Shown: positions 1 to 11,720, counted from the first letter of the stretch. The stretch is DNA of 64,000 nucleotides from Atherix ibis (GCA_958298945.1 OY282605.1:31040811-31104810); one strand, 5' to 3'. Translations and numbers: made by a program. Notes: generated from the sequence alone by a model not told the origin.

Positions 1-322
1 CCGATCTGACGTAAAGGGCCTTTTTTGTCAGACTTTTAAGAACTTTTTTATAGCATCAATATTTATCATTGGTCCAACCTTACAAGACCTTTAATTAGTT
101 CCACATTTTTGTCAATATTTGATGTTGAAGACCTTGTAAGGGAGCTGCGTATTCCACTACTTCTGGACCGTCGAAAAACGCGTTTTACTACTGAGAAACT
201 TGTGCACTTGATAAAGAATGCTTCCCATAAGCTCTTTAGAACTGTTTTTTTTTACCAAACTTGAGAATTTACCAAGTTTAATACAAAATTTGATGGTATA
301 ACTTTCCATAACAAGCTCTGTA
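1..322. other. Unrecognised left edge
   Basis: No feature I can support. The stretch at about 75-240 is less AT-rich than its surroundings and could be an old transposon relic, but no transposase or RT motif reads through it on either strand. Confidence 0.3.
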
Positions 323-437
323 GAGTTGCGTTTTTACTGGACGTGGTCTAGAAGGGACTATCATTACCAGTTAGATCTGAGTTGCGTTTTTACCGGACAT
401 GGTCTAGAAGGGTTCGCAGTATTACCAGTTAGATCTG
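323..437. repeat. Two-copy tandem repeat, about 57 bp unit
   Basis: Two adjacent copies (323-378 and 379-437) both begin GAGTTGCGTTTTTAC, contain TGGTCTAGAAGGG and end ATTACCAGTTAGATCT. They differ by a few substitutions and a short length difference before ATTACC. This is a small local duplication with no coding content. Confidence 0.85.
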
Positions 438-570
438 AGTAATATCAGCCTCAATACTTTTTTAATAAATTTACAAATTATATTTCTATTAATTTTAATA
501 ATGCAAAAACTTTTAGACGAGCTTTTATTTTTTATCGATAATTTTTTCCATTAAAAATAATCCTTACATA

Positions 571-1839
571 CGAGGGTCCTTCAATAAGTCCTTAGAAAAT
601 CTGAGAAATTACGCTCGTAGTGTCGGTAAAGATTTTGTAAGTAGCATTATCGACAGGAAAGCTGTCAAAATTTCAGCTCGATCCATAGCGTAGGTCAATT
701 TCTATCGTCGATTAAAGTTAACGACATTTATTTGTGCATAACAATGGAAAAAAGCGAGTTTAGGACTGTCATCAAACATCTCCATTTGAAAGGCTTAAGC
801 CCGAAAGAAATCAAAGCCGAGTTGGATGCAGTTCATGGCACATCTGCACCTCTGTTTGCGACGGTTTACAATTGGGTGAATGAATTTAAATGTGGCCGTT
901 CATCCACAAAAGATGAACATCGTTCAGGACGCCCAGTTGAGGTGTTTACTACTGAAATCATCGCCAAAATCCACGATCTGATTTTGAACGATCGAATTAG
1001 TTGAGGCCACTGGCATATTACAAGGTACAGTCGCTTCAATTTTGCATGAAAAATTGTCTGTGAAAAAAATTTCGGCAAGATGGGTTCCGCGTTTGCTCCC
1101 AGAGGAGAATAAGCGCAATCGTGTAGTGGACTCTGAGGCTATGTTGGCACTCTTTCATCGCAATCCTGCCGGATTCCTTCGTCGATATGTCACTGTGGAC
1201 GAAACCTGCATACACTACTACACTCCAGAAACGAAGAGACAGTCATCACAGTGGATTTTCAAGGGTGAACGGGCTCCGAAGAAGGCAAAAACTGTGCCAT
1301 CGGCCGGCAAGGTGATGGCCACGGTCTTTTGGGATTCGCAGGGCATCATTTTTATCGACTACTTGGAAAAAGGAAATACAATAACAGGAGCGTATTACGC
1401 GTCGTTATTGCAACGGTTGAGCGAGGAAATCAAAGAGAAACGCACCATCTGAAGAAGAAAAAAATCCTCTTGCATCATGTCAACGCGCGTGTGCACACCT
1501 GCGCTGTTTCCATGGCCAAAATTGTGGAATTGAGAATGGAATTGTTGCAGCATCCCGCTTATTCACCAGATTTGGCCCCGAATGACTATTTTCTTTTCCC
1601 CAATCTGAGGAAATGGCTTGGCGGACGACGGTTCACTTCCAACGAGGACGTCATTGCTCAAACGGATGAGTATTTTGCAGAACTTCCGAAATCCTATTTT
1701 TTGGACGGGATAAAAATTTTGGAAAAACGGTTGGAAAAGTGTATAGAGCTAAAAGCAGCTTATGTTGAAAAATAAAAAATTTTTTTTTTTAAAAACAGTT
1801 TTTTTCTTTTTTTTCTAAGGACTTATTGAACGACCCTCG
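571..1839 (+). mobile_element. Irritans-like mariner, copy 1 (dead)
   Basis: A DD34D mariner with terminal inverted repeats CGAGGGTCCTTCAATAAGTC on the left and CGAGGGTCGTTCAATAAGTC reverse-complemented on the right, one mismatch apart. TA dinucleotides flank it at 569-570 and 1840-1841, as expected for Tc1/mariner insertion. Its length (about 1.27 kb) is normal for mariner. Internal sequence is nearly identical to the three other copies at 3292, 35642 and 55652. The transposase frame is broken, so it can only move if another copy supplies enzyme. The words AATAATCCTT occur just outside both ends, possibly by chance. Confidence 0.95.
744..1775 (+). pseudogene. Broken mariner transposase, copy 1
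   Basis: The ATG at 744 starts the same MEKSEF N-terminus as copy 2. Compared with copy 2, a 17-bp deletion near 990 causes a frameshift and a stop at about 1002. The reading resumes from about 1042, and a 1-bp loss near 1452 shifts frame again. The second catalytic aspartate is also gone: the HQDNARVH motif of copy 2 reads HHVNARVH here. The first aspartate (VTVDET) and third (APNDYF) are still visible. The residue after DET is Cys, where copies 3 and 4 have Trp. The C-terminus ends AAYVEK, which is probably the ancestral form because it is close to the usual mariner ending. Confidence 0.93.
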
Positions 1840-1841
1840 TA

Positions 1842-3289
1842 ATAATCCTTTTAAGTATACAAAGTATTTAGTTTTCTTTTATTTTAATTGAAATTTTTCA
1901 AACGAATATCATTTTTTCTACCTATTAATAAGTAGCACAAAATATATTTACTTTTACTTTGATCAGAATTTATACAAGAGTATATCTTAGAATTAAAAAA
2001 AGAGGAGATAAAAGTTTTGCTAAGAAATAAAATACTTTTATTTTTAACGTTTTCTCGTGTATAAATTCTGATCGTAAATTTTATAAAAAAAAAAAAAGTG
2101 AATTATTTCTCCTTCGATGCGTCATAGATTTATACCCTTTGTGAAAATTTCAAAGAGAACTTGAAACACCTAATTTTATTGCTAAAAGAATAAAAGAATA
2201 TAAAAATATATTTGCATAAAACCTCTTGATTGGATACTTTACGATATACACTTAACATACATCCATCCATCCATCCATTATAAATTACAAATTAAAAGCA
2301 CGTTCCGTTCGAAAATTCATGCAAATTAGTATCACTTAAAACTGTTCGTATAATGAATTGTAATTATATGCATGGGATCCTGTCGAGTACTAAATCGGAA
2401 AAGTAGTATTGAAATTAAACAAGACTTTCACGAATGTTCAAAAAAAGCTACCACCAAAGCCAACACATATACATATTCTCCATTATTTGTATTATTTTTT
2501 TTTTGAGGTTCTTTGAATATAAACTGCTTGCATAGAAGAGTTTTTAAGCGTGGAACTCATTCAGGTACTATGCCAGCTAACCAACCATTCTTGACTGCAA
2601 TTAGATAAAATCACTTGTAATGATGAAAGCTTCACGGAAACGATTCTTATTGGCACGTATTTCAATGGATGTTTGGGTATCCGTATTCATCCTACCAGAA
2701 TTGCATCAAGACTGAAGGAATCTGCTTCTTCTCCCTAAACAGAGAAATTCCAAGTATCCACCATTGCATACTAAAATTTCCAATCGCTAAAATAAGATAG
2801 GTTCAAGTACTCTAATAGGACGTGCAATCTTGGCCCATCTAAGTGTACAGTATTCAATGCCGTCCATTCCGTATTACATTCCTTGCCATTTACACAACAG
2901 TAACAATGTAAGACTGCCAAGCACTGCAATTTATAATAATTTGCATGTAATTGAAGATATCGAAGCGAAGAACTTCAGACTTCTAAGCCCAACCAGTTTC
3001 CATGAACATCTTATTATTATATCTGTACAATTATTGTTTGAATGTAAAATTCATGAAACTGGAGGAGGCATCAATGATATATTTGAATTAATTAACATGA
3101 TTTATGATATTATATTTCTAACAAAATTCTCTTCTACTATTCCAATTATGGTAAAATTAAATCGGCCATAATACGAATAATATTCAGTTCCAAATATGGT
3201 TTTGTTATTACATTTACATGTTCTTGTATGTTTTCTTTAACAGTAACTGTTTGTTTATATGAATTTTAATTAATATACTAAATTTTAAA
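1842..3289. other. AT-rich DNA with nothing recognised
   Basis: No transposon ends or protein motifs found. A short (CATC)n run lies at 2260-2279. An open frame at 2830-3171 has no recognisable domain and a composition like the surrounding noncoding DNA, so it is not called a gene. Confidence 0.4.
2260..2279. repeat. (CATC)n microsatellite
   Basis: About five tandem tetranucleotide units (ATCC/CATC) in an otherwise unrecognised stretch. Confidence 0.8.
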
Positions 3290-3462
3290 TAGGAGGGTCG
3301 TTCAATAAGTCCTTAGAAAATCCAAGAAATTGTACTCGTAGTGTCGGTAAAGATTTTTAGTAGCTTTAGCGACAGGAAAGCTGTCAAAATTTCAGCTCGA
3401 TCCATAGCGTAGGTCAATTTCTATCGTCGATTAAAGTTAACGACATTTATTTGTGCATAACA

Positions 3463-4554
3463 ATGGAAAAAAGCGAGTTTAGGACTGTCATCAAACATCT
3501 CCATTTGAAAGGCTTAAGCCCGAAAGAAATCAAAGCCGAGTTGGATGCAGTTTATGGCACATCTGAACCTGTGTTTGCGACGGTTTACAATTGGGTGAAT
3601 GAATTTAAACGTGGCCGTTCATCCACAAAAGATGAACATCGTTCAGGACGCCCAGTTGAGGTGTCTACTCCTGAAATCATCGACAAAATCCACGATCTGA
3701 TTTTGAACGATCGGCGAATTAAAGTGCGCGAATTAGTTGAGGCTACGGGCATGTCACAAGGTACAGTCGCTTCAATTTTGCATGAAAAATTGTCTGTGAA
3801 AAAAATTTCGGCAAGATGGGTGCCGCGTTTGCTCTCAGAGGAGAATAAGCGCAATCGTATAGTGGACTCTGAGGCTATGTTGGCACTCTTTCATCGCAAT
3901 CCTGCCGAATTCCTTCGTCGATATGTCACTGTGGACGAAACCTGCATACACTACTACACTCCAGAAATGAAGAGACAGTCATCACAGTGGATTTTCAAGG
4001 GTGAACGGGCTCCAAAGAAGGCAAAAACTGTGCCATCGGCCGGCAAGGTAATGGCCACGGTCTTTTGGGATTCGCAGGGCATCATTTTTGTCGACTACTT
4101 GGAAAAAGGAAAAACAATAACAGGAGCGTATTATGCGTCGTTATTGCAACGGTTGAGCGAGGAAATCAAAGAGAAACGCCCCCATCTGAAGAAGAAAAAA
4201 ATCCTCTTGCATCAGGACAATGCGCGTGTGCACACCTGCGCTGTTTCCATGGAAAAAATTGTGGAATTGAGAATGGAATTGTTGCAGCATCCCGCTTATT
4301 CACCAGATTTGGCGCCGAGTGACTATTTTCTTTTCCCCAATCTGAAGAAATGGCTCGGCGGACAACGGTTCACTTCCAACGAGGACATCATTGCTCAAAC
4401 GGATGAGTATTTTGCAGAACGTCCGAAATCCTATTTTTTGGACGGGATAAAAATTTTGGAAAAACGGTTGGAAAAGTTTATAGAGCGAAAAGGACTCTTT
4501 ATAAACTTTTCCAACCGTTTTTTTAAAAAAAAAATTTTTTATTTTATATGTTGA
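3463..4554 (+). CDS. Mariner transposase, open but with altered C-terminus
   Basis: A cut-and-paste DDE/D transposase acting in the nucleus on the element's inverted ends at TA sites. The start is the ATG at 3463 (MEKSEF), matching all copies. The reading before it is untranslated leader. Order of parts: N-terminal helix-turn-helix region (about residues 1-110, SGRPVEV linker near 61-67), the WVPRLL motif (119-124; WVPHEL in most mariners), then the catalytic core. Asp158 (VTVDET), Asp252 (HQDNAR) and Asp287 (LAPSDYFLF) have 34 residues between the last two, so DD34D. All three are present. Two oddities: Cys follows DET where Trp is usual, and the last 20 or so residues come from a fold-back insertion that replaces the AAYVEK ending. 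At 363 residues it is slightly longer than typical mariner proteins (about 345). Activity is unknown. Confidence 0.9.
   Translation: MEKSEFRTVIKHLHLKGLSPKEIKAELDAVYGTSEPVFATVYNWVNEFKRGRSSTKDEHRSGRPVEVSTPEIIDKIHDLILNDRRIKVRELVEATGMSQGTVASILHEKLSVKKISARWVPRLLSEENKRNRIVDSEAMLALFHRNPAEFLRRYVTVDETCIHYYTPEMKRQSSQWIFKGERAPKKAKTVPSAGKVMATVFWDSQGIIFVDYLEKGKTITGAYYASLLQRLSEEIKEKRPHLKKKKILLHQDNARVHTCAVSMEKIVELRMELLQHPAYSPDLAPSDYFLFPNLKKWLGGQRFTSNEDIIAQTDEYFAERPKSYFLDGIKILEKRLEKFIERKGLFINFSNRFFKKKIFYFIC
4461..4521. repeat. Fold-back hairpin in transposase 3' end
   Basis: The left arm (4461-4485) is native coding sequence, AAAACGGTTGGAAAAGTTTA and onward. The right arm (4495-4521) is its reverse complement with a 2-bp difference, across a 9-base loop. 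Other copies of this mariner lack the right arm and the T/A-rich piece after it, so the inverted copy is an insertion templated from the adjacent strand. Confidence 0.9.
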
Positions 4555-4958
4555 AAAATAAAAAATTTTTTTTAAAAAAAACAGTTTTTTTTCATCTTTT
4601 TCGAAGGACTTATTGAACGACCCTCGTAGTAAATTATTTTTATTTATATTTAAATAAAAAAATTTCAACAAAATTTTAAGTTAAAAATATTGTTTCTAAA
4701 CAATTACAGAACAAAAAGATTATTCAATCCAATTTGCGCTAAGGAAATTTAAGTCAAATTAATTATATAAAAAATAAAGATTTTGATAAAAAATTATATT
4801 AATTATATTAAGTGATTTTTTCCAATATGCATTAAATTTTTTTTAGTTGTTCAAGAAAAATTTCAACGGCACGATCTTCAAAGCCACTTGATATCACCAA
4901 TTCTCGAAATTATGCGTACCTGGGAACGTTTCGCAAAGTAAGACAAAAATTTATCATA

Positions 4959-5765
4959 TAGGGTTTTCCAATAAGAGTGAGATGTTTTCTAAGTGACGTT
5001 TTGGCCATTTGTAATATGTCATGATCTGTCATTTTTTTTTCATTGTAGTCAATAATGTTTACAATTTTATCATAGAGAGATATACATAAGAACAACATTT
5101 ATAAATTATTTAAATTTATTATTAAAAAAATCGTTCTTCAATTGCAACTTTTCGTGCGTTTTTGCCATCTGAGTGGTGCGGTAAATAAATAATTACCCAT
5201 TACATTTACCTAAATTCATGAACACCCATTACATTTACCTAAATTGACAGTTTGGTGTGGTTCTTGGTCCGGTGGAATCATCGGTCCGTACTTCTTTCAA
5301 AATGAAGCTGGTAACACTGTGACTGTCAATGGAGAACGGTATAGATCGATGACAACCAACTTTTTATGGCCGAAATTGGAAGAAGTTGATCTTGAGAAAA
5401 GTTTGGAGATTCGATTATTTCAAGAAATTGTGACATTGAATGGCCTCCAAGAAGTTGTGATTTAACACCATTAGACTATTTCTTGTGGGGTTATTTGAAG
5501 TAATTGGTCTTTAGCAATAAACCAGACTCTCTTCAAGCTTTAGAAGCCAATATTGAATGTGCTATTCATGACACACGACTTGATTTAGTGTAAAAGTGCT
5601 CGCAAATTGGGTTCATTGAATTCGTGCTCGAAAATTGGGTTATTCACAACTTAATTATATCGATTGTACATCACATTAAATAAAAAACATTTGAATTTCC
5701 TTAACAATTAGTGTGTTTTTTTATTGTAAAAAAATAAATCATAACACTCTTATTCGAAAACCCTT
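4959..5765 (+). mobile_element. DD41D-type mariner relative, internally deleted
   Basis: Inverted ends: left TAGGGTTTTCCAATAAGAGT, right (inverted) AAGGGTTTTCGAATAAGAGT, with TA at 4957-4958 and 5766-5767. At about 0.8 kb it lacks the front half of the transposase. The internal junction near 5190-5245 carries a 22-bp direct repeat (5194-5215 and 5224-5245), probably a scar of the deletion. It sits inside Rpt-A. Its ends resemble those of 39153-39985, so these two form one subfamily. Confidence 0.85.
5247..5640 (+). pseudogene. DD41D transposase fragment
   Basis: Reads TVWCGSWSGGIIGPYFF, then VTVNGERYRSM and NFLWPKLEEVDLE, all core motifs of the DD41D transposases. After a deletion that removes the second catalytic Asp region (QQDGA), the text resumes in another frame as EWPPRSCDLTPLDYFLWG, which holds the third catalytic Asp. 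The C-terminal part (NKPDSLQALEANIE) follows with a stop. Neither the N-terminus nor the first Asp is present. Confidence 0.85.
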
Positions 5766-6060
5766 TATTTTGTATGTTTTGGTATTGTTTTTGTTAAATT
5801 CAAATAAGATATAAATTAAGATTTTTAAGTTTAAACCAAAGAAAGTTGATAATTTTAAGCCATAGCAGTCAGAACTGAATATGACGGTCTCTCCATCTTT
5901 ATTTTCAAAGAAATATGTTCTAATGATACCTTCTGAACAGAATACACACTAGATAGTCTTTTTTTAAAATTACAATATCTTTTTTAAAGTCACTTATAGG
6001 TTTTTAAAGCCTCATAAATAGTAATTTTCCTTATTGACGTATCCTCTGAGTGGCAATAAT

Positions 6061-7055
6061 CTCCTTTTAAAGCGTAGAATTCTAGGGTAGAATGTAAAAA
6101 CTTTTACAGATTAAATAAGTATTTTGGTAAAAAACAATTTTATTATTGTATTAAATGGTAAGTTTTAATGTAAGCAAATAAAATAATAAATATTTAATAT
6201 ATTTAACAATTGTTGAATAAAAAGGACTATACTTGCCATACTTAAATATGGATAATACTATTTATATTCTTTAGATTAAAATAGTCTCGACTTAAATAGT
6301 ATAAAAAATTTATTTCAAATTGAATTTATTTTAACACACAATTTCATGTTTGGTCAATTGGAAAAAAGCTATCTTTTAAGATCTCAAGTGAAATGGAACT
6401 ATTACATTATTGGAAGGGATGAAATGATGTGAAAAATTCAAGTGTAGATTCAATTTTATCCTACAGTATTTTCATTAAGATTTTAACTATTTAATACTTG
6501 ATGAAAAATTCTCCTTACTATAGATTTAATATAGAAAAAAAAGACATTACTAAATAAACAGGATAAAATCGTAATAGTGTTGACATAAAACCATTTAAAC
6601 GAACAGCAAATATGGTATGTACACACACTTCCATCAAATTATTTGTAAAAAAAATCTAAAAAAATTTAAGAAGAGATTTTTTTTTTTAAATTTAAGTAGA
6701 AGTCTTTTAAAGTAATCTCCTATTCAATACTCGACGATTATCATTCCAAAAAAAAAGAGTATAACTCATAGCATATATGATATAATTTCTGATTCGAATT
6801 AAGTTCGTTGAGTGGAGATAACTACTTATTACCGCAAATAGTTGATGTTAAATCCTATCTTTGTGTATTGATAATAGCTTCGGATTATAAAAACTTTTCC
6901 TGTTCATCTTGTACAAGAGTACTTGTCGTATGCATTCATATTTTATTGCTTACATGCCCGCATTAGCCTCTAAAGGATATATACACGTACTTGCCTTCTA
7001 TTACAAGTTTAAAAATGATGATGGCATTGTCAAAAACGAGAAAACTATTTCACTA

Positions 7056-7096
<41 letters not shown>

Positions 7097-8214
7097 GAGC
7101 TACCAAATCTTTATATATAAAGAAAATACCATTCTTGGAATATAATATAAAAATGTCACTCGGAATTCACTTCATTGCATCTTAGCGCAGGAAGCCGATA
7201 TAATCTTTGGCAAATGGTATCATTCGAAAAATTCTTCACATAAGCTAAGGATTGGTACTGATTCTGACTTTGAGTTTAATATAATAAGTAAAACTCTTCC
7301 CGAATCTTGAATCTTCACTCTCGACAATTCTACATATATTCCTAGATCCGCTTAAGTTTTAAAAACATCTTGACAAATGTCTTATTATAGACAGCCATCG
7401 GTCTTGTGCCAGAAGTGAGTCTAAAATGTGCCAATATTGCCAAGCCCAATGAATGTGATTCATTCAAACTCGAATGAAAATTTTGAACATGTGCTTAACT
7501 TTTAAAAAAGGAATCAAATTTTCTTTTTTTTCTTTAGGGATTATATTCCTTTTCTGTTGGTTATTTAATGTAGACTTGCAAAAAAAATAGCAAGTGCATT
7601 CAACGGAAAATATATCGTATGATCCTGGAATGAAAAAATATAGTCGCATTTAACTTGTGTCCTCGTTTGTACTCGTATTTGTTAAAAATGCATCAGAACT
7701 ACTAAAGTGGAGTATAAACAGTTTACGTGATTGGCTTATAATATCAGCCCCTCAAGTTGGCAGCAACCACACAAAAGAGCTCTTTCTAGAATACGAAAAC
7801 TCATCTTAGAAATACTTGTTCTCATTTAGATGTGTATATGCAAGGACATGCATTAACTATCTTTGATTGCGGAAGGAGAATCAACTCCAATTACAACCAA
7901 AACTGATCGTTTATATGTACATCTCCTTAATGATAATATTATATCATTTTAGCATAGATTTTAGTATCAAATTAAAGGATTTATTAGCTTTTATCGTAAT
8001 TCTTGTATATCATAACATTTCGTGTTAATTGGTTTTCATACCAAAATTTAATCGGTTTTCAAATACAAATCATAATTAGTAATAATCAGTTAACTATAAT
8101 TATATTTCTATTATAGTATAATAAAAAATAAATCTCCTAATTTAATTTGAAAAAATTTTTAAAAATCTATTTATTCATTATAAAAATTTCCCAAAGAAAT
8201 GAAAATAAAAATAG
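6061..8214. other. AT-rich DNA with nothing recognised but one microsatellite
   Basis: No transposon ends, motifs or convincing frames on either strand. The only structured sequence is the (TA)n(TG)n run at 7056-7096. Confidence 0.4.
7056..7096. repeat. (TA)n(TG)n compound microsatellite
   Basis: About 12 TA units run directly into about 9 TG units. Confidence 0.95.
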
Positions 8215-8480
8215 TTTACTTTAAAGTAAAAGATTATCCAATTTACGCTTTGGAAAGTAAAGGTAAATAAAATAAATTAAAAATTTCTTGAAAGACACGA
8301 TTCTTTTGAGGTAATTTTTAATAATTTTTTATAAATTAAGCGTGCTGGAAACTTTACGCTCATTACATATAAAATTTATTATGTTATATAGTTTTTAGTA
8401 TTATTTTATTAAAAAAATATAAATTTTAAATTAAAATCTTTAAGCTTAGAGCAAAAATAATTATTTGCCATACCACCAGA
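8215..8480 (+). repeat. Rpt-A dispersed repeat, short copy
   Basis: Begins GATTATCCAATTTACGCTTT, followed by 'CACGATTCTTTTGAGGTAAT', 'GCGTGCTGGAAACTTTACGC' and 'AAATTAAAATCTTTAAGCTT', in the same order as the other Rpt-A copies but with shorter spacing. No coding content. Confidence 0.55.
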
Positions 8481-9329
8481 GCGCTAAGAATTTTACTTTC
8501 TGTAAAAAAATTTTATAAATTTTTGACGCTTTGTTTGATAAAAAAAATATCTATAATATAAAATGGCAAATTTACATTTATATATTTCATATATAAATTA
8601 AAAATATTTATTTAATACATATTAAATTATAATAGTATTACTTCAAAACTGAAAAATGGATTACCCTTACATTTTTAGTTTTTGCATATTGTACAACCTA
8701 GAATAGCTTCTCTTCTAGAATGAATAATTTCTAAATTATTTTAGACAGATTTCCACCAAAAGTATGATTTTAATTTTAAAGAAAAAACATTGCATGAAAT
8801 TTATTTCCATTAAAAAAATCAAATATTGCTTTTATCAGCTTATAGAAAAGCTGCATTTTTAATCTACGTTTCCATAAAATATTTTTTAAACAAATAAATT
8901 CTACAAAAAAAGGATTCAAACTGAATATACAGAAAAATAATTTTCATACAGAAGCGAAAATTGATATTGATTTTTTAGGTAAACAAGCGAAAATTGATAT
9001 TAATTTTTTTTAGGTAAATAAACAAATTTTTAGAGAAAATAAAAACTACGAAATTTGTACGATTTGTTTTCTTGAATTTTTATACAATATCGATTTTGGT
9101 TTTTTGGTCGATTCTAACTTTGATAAAAACTCAAAACAATTCTTATACAGTTTTTGGACAAAATTTTTATGTACTCCTATCAGAATTGAAATGAATTCTG
9201 CAAAAACTACCATTTTAATTGCAATTTTACAAAAAAAATTTAAGTAATCAACTTTTTCATAAATTTAAGTATCAATCCTTGGTAAAAAATTTGTAAAAAC
9301 TATTCTTAAAATGACTTTATTCATTTCTA
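8481..9329. other. AT-rich DNA, small tandem duplication
   Basis: Nothing recognised except two adjacent copies of a roughly 33-bp unit (AAGCGAAAATTGATATTGAT, then the same with one change) at about 8952-9019. Confidence 0.4.
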
Positions 9330-10260
9330 GATAATAATAAAAAATATATCTGATCACCAATTTAGTTTCCGATCTGAAACTAGCAAAATAATAGCGTTGT
9401 TAATGACAGTACATTCTGTTTTGAGAGGAAACAGTATTGGCCCAGGAGTATTTTTATATATTTCCCAAAATTTTGATCGTGTATGGCATCCTGGAAGCCT
9501 ATAGAAACTGAGGACCTTTACTCCTTTTATATACTATTATATTATAAATTAACATCTCTGCCCAACTTAATTTCCAAGTAGCAGTCCATACAGAATCTTC
9601 AGAAATATATCCTATTTTAGCTGTAGTCCCACAAGGCAGTATTCTTGGTCCCATTTTATATCAAATTAATACCCATGATATCCCATCTATTTCTAATACT
9701 ATTATTTCCACTTATACAGATAGCTTTTAATAATTTACAATCCCATTTTCATAATCTTGAAGTCTCTTGTACAAGATGGAGAATGAAACTAAATTAACAG
9801 AAAAGTGCTCACATTACTTTTACTCTTTAGCAAGGGAAAACTTCTCTTTAATACCTTGATGGGAATATAATTACACAATATACTAATATACCTTACTTTG
9901 CTCTTCGCCCATATAAGACTTTAACATAGAACCCACAGACTAAACTTAAATAATCCTTAAAATTAATAAACGTTATCGACAACTACTTAGTAAACTTTTA
10001 ATATACAACCCAATTATACAAACCTTTTTTGACTTAGGAACTTTAAATTTTTTGTTCAATTAAATATTCCCACTCCTATTGCATGATCAAAGATCCTCCG
10101 ACATTTTTTTGATATGCCCGAATATGAAAAGGGATCTTTGAGACCACAAAAACAGTGTCCCCGAGATTGATTAGAATCTTCTTGCTCTCGTTAGTTAGAG
10201 AAACGCCTATGGATCTTGACTCCCACTTCATTGCTTAAACATATTATAAATTAACTTATG
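9330..10260 (+). pseudogene. Jockey-clade non-LTR RT relic
   Basis: Decayed reverse transcriptase of a target-primed retrotransposon. Readable in order across frameshifts: DHQFSFRSETSK (family HQFGFR..HST), FLYISQNFDRVWHPG (motif A; the catalytic Asp of the usual FLDISKAFDRVW is changed to Tyr), VVPQGSILGPILYQINTHDI (tract with VPQGS) and ISTYTDSF (the YADD catalytic box, now YTDS). Then come WRMKLN and SAHITFTL of the thumb region. No poly(A) or target duplication identified. Both catalytic boxes are damaged. Confidence 0.8.
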
Positions 10261-10279
10261 ATGTAAATCTGCCAATATA

Positions 10280-10620
10280 TTGTATTATTGTTTAACGTGG
10301 CATATCTCAAGTTAGACATCACACCACGGGCCATCTATGACCCTATGCATTGAGTTACACTGGCGATTTACCTGTTTGTGGCGAGGCCTATCTAAACCTC
10401 AGCTGTTATAGGCAAAGAAAGTACCCGGAATAATAGCTAAAATCCCTTACTAGCAGTCTGGAGAACCCGTACCCGTTAACCAGAGTCATCATGTTTCACA
10501 TCCGATTCTCCTGTTGCTAGAAAACATGTAAATTCTTAGCTCACGAACGCGAGTTCACCAAAATCAGCAGTGATCCCCTTACGTGAGCGTAAATCTGCTT
10601 GTTACAATACATTTGCAGTG
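10280..10620. other. GC-richer unclassified segment
   Basis: Noticeably less AT-rich than its flanks and without open frames. It follows the Jockey-clade relic directly and could be that element's 3' untranslated region or a separate repeat. No motif decides between them. Confidence 0.35.
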
Positions 10621-10734
10621 ATAGATATCAATACAAAATTTATGTAATTTTCTAAGATAATATTATAAAAAAAAAAATTGTTTCTTTTTTTTATTTCGTT
10701 TTTTTATTTTAAATAGACACTTTAAAAATCCTTT

Positions 10735-11500
10735 TTGAAATAAAGAATTATTCAATTTATACTTCGCAAAGTATAGTAAAACAAAAAATATTTTGAATTT
10801 AGATTTTAATTATAATTTTATTTTAAAATATTGAATAAATATTGCCATTTAAAAAAATTTTATTATTTTTATTTAAAAAATATATCTTTTATATATAAAT
10901 TTAAAAATTTAATTTAAAAAATATATCTTTTTTTTTCTCAAATAAGACTTGACTTGCAGTCAACCATGTGACTTGACTTGCAGGACTAGATCCTTTTGGG
11001 TATGCAATTCATTTGGGAATGTGATTGGGGCCATTACTTAATAGATGTTAGTTTTTGAATATTCTAAAGTAAAAGAATTGCTTACGTAAGTACGTACTTT
11101 TGCGCGACCCTATAAGAATATGTCCAAAGAAAATTAATTTTTCCGTGACCCTGTTAGAAAAAATTTACATCTTCAAAATTTATCGTGTTGTTTTTGTTGT
11201 TGCGCTGTTTTATTAAAATAAGATATGGTTCATATTATATTGTAATATTTAAGTTCAGATAAAAAAACGCTGGTTATCATACGGTCATACTGCTCAGAGT
11301 TGACGGTCATGATTTCTGTTTCTTCATTTGAAAAAGATACCTTGAAACAAAAATGTACATCAGACAATGTTTTTTTTTTGCAAATGCGAGTACATTAGCT
11401 TTTCCATAATCAATTATGGGTTTAAAGAGGCTTATAAATAGTAATTATGCTAATTACTGTATCTACCGATTCGAGGTGAGCCTCATCGGTGAAAAACAAT
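10735..11500 (+). repeat. Rpt-A dispersed repeat
   Basis: Opens with AAGAATTATTCAATTTATAC and 'CTTCGCAAAGTATAG', loses the middle blocks, and near 11265-11310 carries 'TGGTTATCATACGGTCATAC' and 'TGCTCAGAGTTGACGGTCAT'. At 11431 it has 'CTTATAAATAGTAATTATGC'. The order matches the copies at 34970 and 50665. Noncoding. Confidence 0.5.
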
Positions 11501-11720
11501 ATATTTATTAAAAAAATCATTGTATGGTAAATAACCAATTAATAATATAAAATGGAAAACTTTAGTATAATTAAATTATTTATTTAAATAAAATATATGT
11601 TAAATAACAAAAAAATGGCAGGGCTATATTTTCCGAACCGTAAAATGAGTAAATCTTAAGCTTAACAACTCATACCTGCACTAATTTGACAACAGGTAAG
11701 GAAGGCGTCGTGAATATATA

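Larger units (their letters stand above)
3292..4626 (+). mobile_element. Irritans-like mariner, copy 2 (open frame)
   Basis: Left end GGAGGGTCGTTCAATAAGTC and right end, read inverted, CGAGGGTCGTTCAATAAGTC. TA flanks at 3290-3291 and 4627-4628. It is the longest of the four copies because about 60 bp of inverted self-sequence has been added near the end of the transposase gene. The first base of the left inverted repeat differs from the family (G for C), which might weaken end recognition. That effect is inference. Confidence 0.95.
4690..6060 (+). repeat. Rpt-A dispersed repeat, split by a DD41D element
   Basis: Ordered blocks shared with other copies: 'AGATTATTCAATCCAATTTG' near 4718, the 'cacgatcttcaaagccac' / 'GATATCACCAA' / 'ATTATGCGTACCTGGGAA' block near 4870-4930, then after the inserted element 'AAGATTTTTAAGTTTAAACC', 'AAGTTGATAAT' and 'CATAGCAGTCAGAACTGAA' at 5817-5880, and 'CATAAATAGTAATTTTCC' near 6010. 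No coding capacity seen. It is interrupted at a TA by 4959-5765. Family identity unknown. Confidence 0.6.

Noticed and set aside
1..240. Possible Tc1-like relic at the window edge
   Set aside because: No transposase motif in any frame. The impression rests only on base composition.
2830..3171. 113-residue open frame
   Set aside because: No known domain, composition like flanking noncoding DNA, no splice or promoter context.
3585..4671. Minus-strand frames across mariner copy 2
   Set aside because: Shadow frames of the transposase. The same applies to those in copies 1, 3 and 4.
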